Positions 58,522 to 64,000 of a stretch of DNA of 64,000 bases are shown piece after piece. Source of the stretch: Coprinellus micaceus (taxonomy: Eukaryota; Basidiomycota; Agaricomycetes; Agaricales; Psathyrellaceae); assembly GCA_951394405.1 (NCBI GenBank), contig OX596337.1, positions 186,001 through 250,000 of the forward strand. The letters are read 5' to 3'. The translations under genes and the position numbers were made by a program. Position 1 is the stretch's first letter. Each line of letters begins with the position of its first letter. The notes beneath the pieces are model-generated. The model had not been told where the DNA came from, ran no database searches, and saw nothing but the letters and a program-made list of their open reading frames with translations.

Positions 58522-60178
58522 TCAAGGTCGACTCTCCAACTGGGTCACCACCTCCTTCCCACCCTCCTTCGCCCGCTGCAACCAATCGCCCTGAGCAACC
58601 CTCCTCTTACACCAGTCCGCAGAGCTACAATTGTGCTCTACCCTCACCGTCACCTTCTTCACCCCGGCGTGCTGAGCGACCATGTCTCCCACGCACTCGT
58701 CCAACTCTCCCATCAAGCTCAACGTCTTATCGCAGTGCGCCGAATCCCAAGATGGCTGACCCGGCTCTATCATTTTGAGGGAGAGTTCAGAGACGTTCGA
58801 GGCGCTGTGGAGGACCGGCCGGAGGAGGGTGGCAAGGCGCCCCCACACCCGCGGCCGTCGAAGATCAGTCTTGAACGAAACATGGATGCGACGGAGGAGG
58901 GGTAGCTCAGGGGCGCTTTCCAAGGGTACAGGGTCAGGTGAACCTATCCAGGAATGTGACAGTCAGAATCCAGCACCCAAGACCGTGGAGAAGAAACGGC
59001 GACCTACGCATCTTGGGTAGTTCTTCGATGACCAGTTCGAGTTGCGTCAGGGAGTCCCGGGACAACGCCAAGAATTTGTAGAGCCAATTCTCAATCGCCT
59101 GGTGCCTCCCTTTTCCTGGATAGTGGACGTCGAACCTAGCCACCTTCACCCACTCCAGCGACCCATGCCCGCCGTTCACCATCGCCAACATCCCTCCTGG
59201 CGCATCCTCCACCACCTCCAAAGTGATAGCCGTATCGGCTCCCGGCGCTACAATATACGCAGAGCCATCCGCAAATTCAAGCAGTCGCTTCAACTCTCCC
59301 CAGCACTGTTGCTTCCCGTCCACGTCCGTATTTCCAACCAAGCCCTTGACCTTGACGTGTTGGAGGTTCAAATTGTTCGCCCAAAAGAAAGACGGGATCC
59401 TGCAATTCATCTCCAACCTCCTCAAGCTCGAGAGGTTACACAGCCGCACAACCTGCCTCACCATCCCCACACTAGCCTTCTCCTCGCCGCCATCTGCACA
59501 CCCGTCTCCCACATCTGGCATCCACCCACCCAACTCCACCGGGTCACAACCCCACTCGGGCTCGATCTCTCTATTCCTCCTCTTCAACACCTGGAAGCTT
59601 TCCACACCGTCAAGCCTTTCCAGGATGGACACCAAATCGCCCAGGGCAGCACGAGCGGCGGGCATTGCCTCGATATACCCTTCGAAATCGGCTTTGGCTA
59701 GAATCTTCGCGGCCTTGATTTCCTCGGGGCTCATCGCACACGCTTGGCAGTGCGCCGCTCGGAAGAGCCCAGGACGCGTGGTTTGCTGGTTGACGAAGAC
59801 GAGGGTTACGTTTTTGATGTAGCTGCACATTGAGTTGCGGGTCTTCTTGGACACCCCTTCCTCCAACGCGCGTTCGGGACCGTCCCAAGCGGTGACCAGC
59901 TCCTTCAGCTCTCGAATCCGCCTTTGCAAACCATCGTCCCGGATGCCATGGTATGCAAGGGGCTCGGCGTGCCAATGGTCCATCCCGACGTTGTTGATGA
60001 TAGCGTTGATAGTGAGGGAGCTGTAGAGGAAGGGCTCGGAGATTTCGTAGAGATGGCGAGAGGCCCGGGCGAAGGGGCCGTAGATGGCGATCTGGTCGAA
60101 TGCAGCAGGGGGTGTCGTATCACGCTTGAGAGGGGATGGATGAGCTCTGCTGGGAGGTCATAAATCGTCGTTCCCATC
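58522..60178 (-). CDS. F-box-like protein with 5' frameshift
   Basis: The body is open from about 60130 to 59008 and, after a 64-nt intron (59007-58944), from 58943 to the stop at 58522. A good start and F-box beginning, MGTTIYDLPAELIHP, reads from the ATG at 60178, but its frame is off by one base from the continuation KRDTTPPAAFDQIAIYGPFARASRHLYEISEPFLYSSL-type text. The two meet in a CCCCTCTC run near 60130. Correct reading needs one base added or two removed there. The rest is a leucine-rich body (LSSLRRLEMN, SLTQLELVIEELPK). It is either a recent pseudogene, a sequencing slip, or a protein starting at the ATG at 59983. If functional, it is an SCF-type substrate receptor. Confidence 0.68.
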
Positions 60179-60894
60179 GTGTCTAACGTTGTGGTTATGT
60201 ACTGAGGGCGAGGCCGGTTCCCAGTGCGTCTCATTTGTGCGTCTCATGTTAGCATTCCTCACTGTTCTATCGGTAATTCCGATTGAAGGGGGAAACACAC
60301 CGGGGAGACACCCCCAGGGTGGAGGTTATGTGCCTCTCTCGGTCTTTTCTCCCATCCATCTGGTATCAGTTCCACCTCAAGATCGCCGATGTACACTCTC
60401 GTGCTGGTGCCTAACCAGGGCCCTCTTCGGCTACAACGTGGACTATTCATCGCAGCTATGGCCAACCCCCTCTTGACCGTCACCCTATCGACGTGCTGGC
60501 CGCTCGAGCACACGAGCTTTGGGTGGCTTTATGGTTTCCCTCCCAGGCGCACCGTTACGTTGAGTCTACGTTCAAATAAGGAAACGTGGCCCGTGGGTCT
60601 CCCCTGTCCGGCAAACATCCGAGTCAGGGAGCACACGAAGGGCTGCGTACGAGGTGGTGCCACCGGGGAGACGTTCGTGGTTATTTACTCGCACCAATGG
60701 CCATTAAATTGCTCAATTCACGGTCCTTTCGACCTAGTGGCTAATTTAAAACATTGTCGGCGAGAAGCGACCGTCTAGCAGGGACAACCATCGAGCAAAG
60801 GAATGTAAGGCCCTTATCCAAGAGATTATCTCTAAAGCGAAGTACCCTGCCATAATGAGGCGGGCTTCACTAAAAATGATTTCGAGGCGGGTTT
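60179..60894. other. Intergenic, about 0.7 kb
   Basis: A 129-residue plus-strand frame from the ATG at 60389 is open but has no recognised motif and no splice partner. The segment lies between the start of the F-box-like gene and the end of the kinase-like gene, and would hold the F-box gene promoter. Confidence 0.4.
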
Positions 60895-62844
60895 TCAGCT
60901 TCCGTTGGGAGGCAACTGCGAAATGCCTTCGCAGAGACGCATATACGCCTCCTCGCTGGTTATCCGTTCCACTGGGTCGTGCTTCCAGCAGTCTTGCATA
61001 ATTGGCCAACAAAAGTTGGTGGCATTGTCCAGAAAACGATATTTCTCTGGAACCGGACGAAGGGGGCGATCCACGTCGGCGATTGCCATGTGCAGTTTGT
61101 ACGGCGGCATTCGCTCCCGACTGTAACCCTCCAGGCCCGAGAAGATCTTCAGAAATAGAAGGAACGATCAGCGTTGGATGAAACTTCTGGCATGAATGAT
61201 TAACGCACGTGAACAAAGAGTATTGACAAGGAGTAAACATCAAATGCAGCCGTTGGGATCGAGGTCGATATATCATCTGCCTGAGCCAGAATCACCTCAG
61301 GAGGAAAGAGGCCTTGCAGTGCGTACGGTATTCGATGGCCACCAGACGACGTGTCGTAATCTTGTATGGGCCACACCCCACTGTCAGTGATTACGGGGGA
61401 AAGGATTCCTGTCTTTGTGTCTTTTTCCATCAGGATATCCAGCTACGAGAGAGAAAAGTTAGGGTCCTGTAATATGTGTGCTTTCCTACAAACTCGTCGG
61501 GCTTACGGCTGTGAGGCCACCGTGGAAAATATTGAGAGAGTGTAGGTACTTGAGCCCAGATGAAATGCCTCGCGCCTGAAAACAGAAGAGTAGTTCAGAT
61601 ATCTGAGGCATGCGGAGAACAATTCGTGAAGCACCATTGAGAGGCGGTCGAAGGGATCTTTTCTCTTGATGACGCTAGAGAGGGCTTCCCCAGGCTGTAA
61701 ATACCGGTATACCACGCCAGGCGACTGTAAATCCGCAAGCAGGACCAGTCCCTCGACTCGTAAGACGTTGGGATGCCTCAATGCGGCCCACGGTCCGTAG
61801 GCTCGACGAATGGACTTTGGTATAGGTTAGCCTGTGTCCCAGTGGCTATATCTCGGGAATTCACTGACAATGATGTACTCCTCTTTTTCCAGGGCATCGG
61901 AGAATAAGTGAAATCTGCCGCGGACCACCTTTACTACAATGTCCATACTCTGTTTTGGCAAACGCGTTACCGAAAATCAGAGGCGGGCGGGTGCACGCAA
62001 CCCGATTGGAACTCACCCCTTCATTCATTTTATTCGGCGAAGCTCTCGTCCCCTTGTATATGTCTGCGCGAACTCCTTGGTCGACAAGGGTTGGTAAAGG
62101 ATGAAAAGGTAGGCGTTCAAGTTCAATATTGGATTGAGGTATCACCTATCGCATGAGCCCGGAGGCAAAGAAGGATGTGAGTCGCATCGCAGATGGGTAT
62201 ACACGGTCTCACCTCCAGGATCATCGCCCCAGGGTCCAACCTCGGACATGGTTCCTCCAATGCGGTCTCTATGTCGCTGTCGATGGCTTCTGCTCGCCCA
62301 AGCTGACTTGGGAGGTCCGCGCGAGATATGCCATAGCTCGACGGAGGCTGATGGTTCGTGGGTGGCTGAAGGGGGACCGCTGTGTCCTCTACACGTGTTT
62401 CGGTTTGGGCAGAACTCTCTTGAACCGTATCGCCTGGGGATGCGGGGGCATGGACACCGGCTGGCAGTGGAGTGGCCGAGGCCTGAGGTGACGCTGGGGT
62501 GTGATCTACAGGTGTTTTAACCTTAGCTGCAATTACTCAACGTCGCGCGGGGCTGCGGGCTTACTGGTGCCTTTAAGCACTGGGTGCTCGAGACTCGCTG
62601 GCGTTGGACTTCCGTTCGCGACCTCCAGCGCTGTTGAACTGCTCGATTCCGCCACAGCTTCCTGGTCTCCCCCGGTCACTCCTGAGATTCCCTGGGTTCG
62701 GACGTGCGGGTCCGGGAGGACCAGCGCTGGGGTCACGTCGGCTCTATCGCCTAGCACAAGTGCGCTGTCCGAATCATGTGTATCCGATCTCGGGCAACAC
62801 GAGGAGCAACAAATATACGAAGTGATGTTCCTTAAAACTGACAT
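60895..62844 (-). CDS. Protein kinase-like protein, probably a pseudokinase (TKL-type)
   Basis: Eight exons (62844-62565, 62526-62213, 62145-62017, 61949-61869, 61814-61635, 61575-61507, 61442-61209, 61146-60895) keep one frame for 512 residues. The first 200 are Ser/Thr/Pro-rich with cysteines near the start (ICCSSCCP). The kinase fold follows: glycine-loop region DQGVRADIYKG, the lysine in VVKVV (K248), LRHPNVLRVEG, ARGISSGLKYLHSLNIFHG, PPEVILAQ, FDVYSLSILF and a final CWKHDPVERIT. Key positions are altered: the HRD loop reads HGG (346-348), the expected Asn is missing, and the DFG site reads TDSG (370-373). Catalysis is therefore doubtful. Agaricomycetes carry many expanded kinase-like genes of this sort. 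The 38-nt first intron is very short and is the weakest part of the model. Confidence 0.8.
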
Positions 62845-63122
62845 GGCCTGGAAGTAACACGAATCCTGGGAGGGAGGATGGCAGGAGGAAAAGAAAGGAG
62901 TTCACTGCTAACCACCCAACATGTCGAAAACGTGCTTGCTCAGGTTGTCACAAGGTTGTCACGTCCGTAATGATTCATTACATTTTTGAATTTGTGATAA
63001 GTACTTGAGAATGTGTTGGGTCGCCTATCGCACGGTAGTAGCACCAAAATAGCCCCTTCAGGCCAAAACACGCGTTCATGGCGTGCAGCACTGCAAGGCA
63101 CTGGTTTGCTTTGTTTGAAGAG

Positions 63123-63130
63123 TATAAATA
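63123..63130 (+). promoter_or_regulatory. TATA box of the membrane-protein gene
   Basis: TATAAATA lies 74 bp upstream of the ATG at 63197, with a CT-rich stretch between them. Confidence 0.5.
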
Positions 63131-63196
63131 TTCTTCACCCATCGCTTTCATGAACCGCTTACGGTCTGACCTCATTCTCCTCGAGCTCCCCTTACT

Positions 63197-64000
63197 ATGG
63201 ATCATCGTCCGCCTTTCGAAGGTAGTTCCCGTCCGCAAGCGAAGCCAGGGTACACAAATCTCATGTGTCAGTCGCCTGTCGTGTTTGCTCACGCGGGCAT
63301 ATGTCTAACGGAGTGGTGCAACGATAGATGAGTTGCCACCCGTGGTCAGATCTATTCGGGATGGCTTTCAAATGACTTTCCAGAGTGCAGCAGTCGTTGT
63401 AAGTCGAAGTCGCCCCCCATGTTCAGCCGTCGTGCGACTCGGATGGATAGCCCTCACCTCCTCCAATGCAGTCCGGCTTGCTCGCAGGTGCTGCATCGCA
63501 GCTGTACGGGTTCTTCAAGAGCCCCGATAGCTATGCTGAGGGTACAAGCGACGCGTCCAAGGATGCCGTCGTGGCCCTATGCTACCTTGCCATGTTTCTC
63601 AACATCGGAGCCACTCTCAGTGGGTTCATGATCATCGATGCCCTCGGAGAAGTGCAATATCGCGCGGCCACCCGACCAATGGACCATGACAAAGAGGCCG
63701 TCAACGACAGTGACGGTCTTTCCAGCCAACAAGAAATACCGCAACTCTTGGAAAGCTATAGCAGGGGATGGAATATGAACATGTTAGTTCAACATTGTAC
63801 GTACCCAAAGTTCTGGTCGCCGATTCGAAAGTGAGGAGCACCTTGCTGATCTGCCCCTCTAGGGTTCTTCTCGTTCTGCGGAGGGATCCTATCGCTGCTG
63901 ATTTTGATCGTCCTCTATGTTGCAATAGAAGAAAGAGTGGCGTTGAAGGTGGTCGCTGCCGTCCTCCTGTTCTATGTCTTACTTCCAGCTGCAGCCTGGA
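63197..64000 (+). CDS. Membrane protein of unknown function, 3' end outside the window
   Basis: Exons 63197-63221, 63328-63398, 63472-63796 and 63863-64000 (open at the window edge) join in frame to about 186 residues. After a short polar start (MDHRPPFEDELPPVVRSI), hydrophobic segments follow: AAVVSGLLAGAASQLYGFF, VVALCYLAMFLNIGATLSGF, FFSFCGGILSLLILIVLYVA and VVAAVLLFYVLLPAAAW. A charged loop (DHDKEAVNDSDG) sits between the second and third. No family is recognised; multi-exon membrane proteins of this size are common orphans in agaricomycetes. Other start choices (for example ATG at 63372) are possible; the one given is supported by three clean in-frame junctions and an upstream TATA box. 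Confidence 0.68.

Noticed and set aside
59042..59822. Plus-strand frames of about 200-219 codons
   Set aside because: They are antisense to the leucine-rich body of the F-box-like gene.

Overview
The window is nuclear DNA of a filamentous fungus, most probably an agaricomycete (Basidiomycota). The reasons: coding regions are split by many short introns (mostly 38-133 nt) with GT...AG ends and CTAAC/CTAAT-like branch sites, there are no operons, and the recognisable families are typical of mushroom-forming fungi (F-box-like proteins, DUF4246 proteins, a heme-thiolate peroxygenase-type protein, a C2H2 regulator with long low-complexity arms, a hAT transposon, small GPI-anchored secreted proteins). 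Gene models were built by hand from open frames, splice signals and frame continuity; every model given as spliced stays in frame from start to stop.

Layout. 0.1-5.1 kb: two tandem paralogous F-box-like genes and a third related leucine-rich gene, all on +. 5.6-6.9 kb: an intact secreted GPI-type gene followed by a decayed HAD-phosphatase fragment. 6.9-16.7 kb: gene-poor. 16.7-19.7 kb: a large C2H2 zinc-finger regulator on -. 19.8-28.1 kb: gene-poor, with diverged repeats. 28.08-30.95 kb: a complete hAT transposon with an intact four-exon transposase. 33.41-34.55 kb: a 1.1-kb non-autonomous inverted-repeat element. 34.6-40.8 kb: little recognisable coding. 40.8-48.4 kb: a minus-strand cluster with an HDHD2-like HAD phosphatase, a secreted-protein pseudogene, an intact secreted-protein paralog, a DUF4246 fragment, a DUF4246 gene with irregular structure, and a DUF6593-like gene. 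49.7-57.2 kb on +: the GRC3 polynucleotide kinase, an intact DUF4246 gene and a peroxygenase-type gene. 58.5-62.8 kb on -: an F-box-like gene with a frameshift and a kinase-like (probably pseudokinase) gene. 63.2 kb to the end: a membrane protein that runs off the window.

The most striking feature is a dispersed, inverted segmental duplication linking about 5.48-6.83 kb to 43.03-41.78 kb. It carries two genes in the same order and relative orientation. In one copy the secreted-protein gene is intact and the HAD gene is a fragment; in the other the HAD gene is intact and the secreted-protein gene is dead. Housekeeping genes (GRC3, HAD phosphatase) lie among expanding and decaying families (F-box, secreted GPI protein, DUF4246) and transposons, which fits an accessory, rearrangement-prone chromosomal region.
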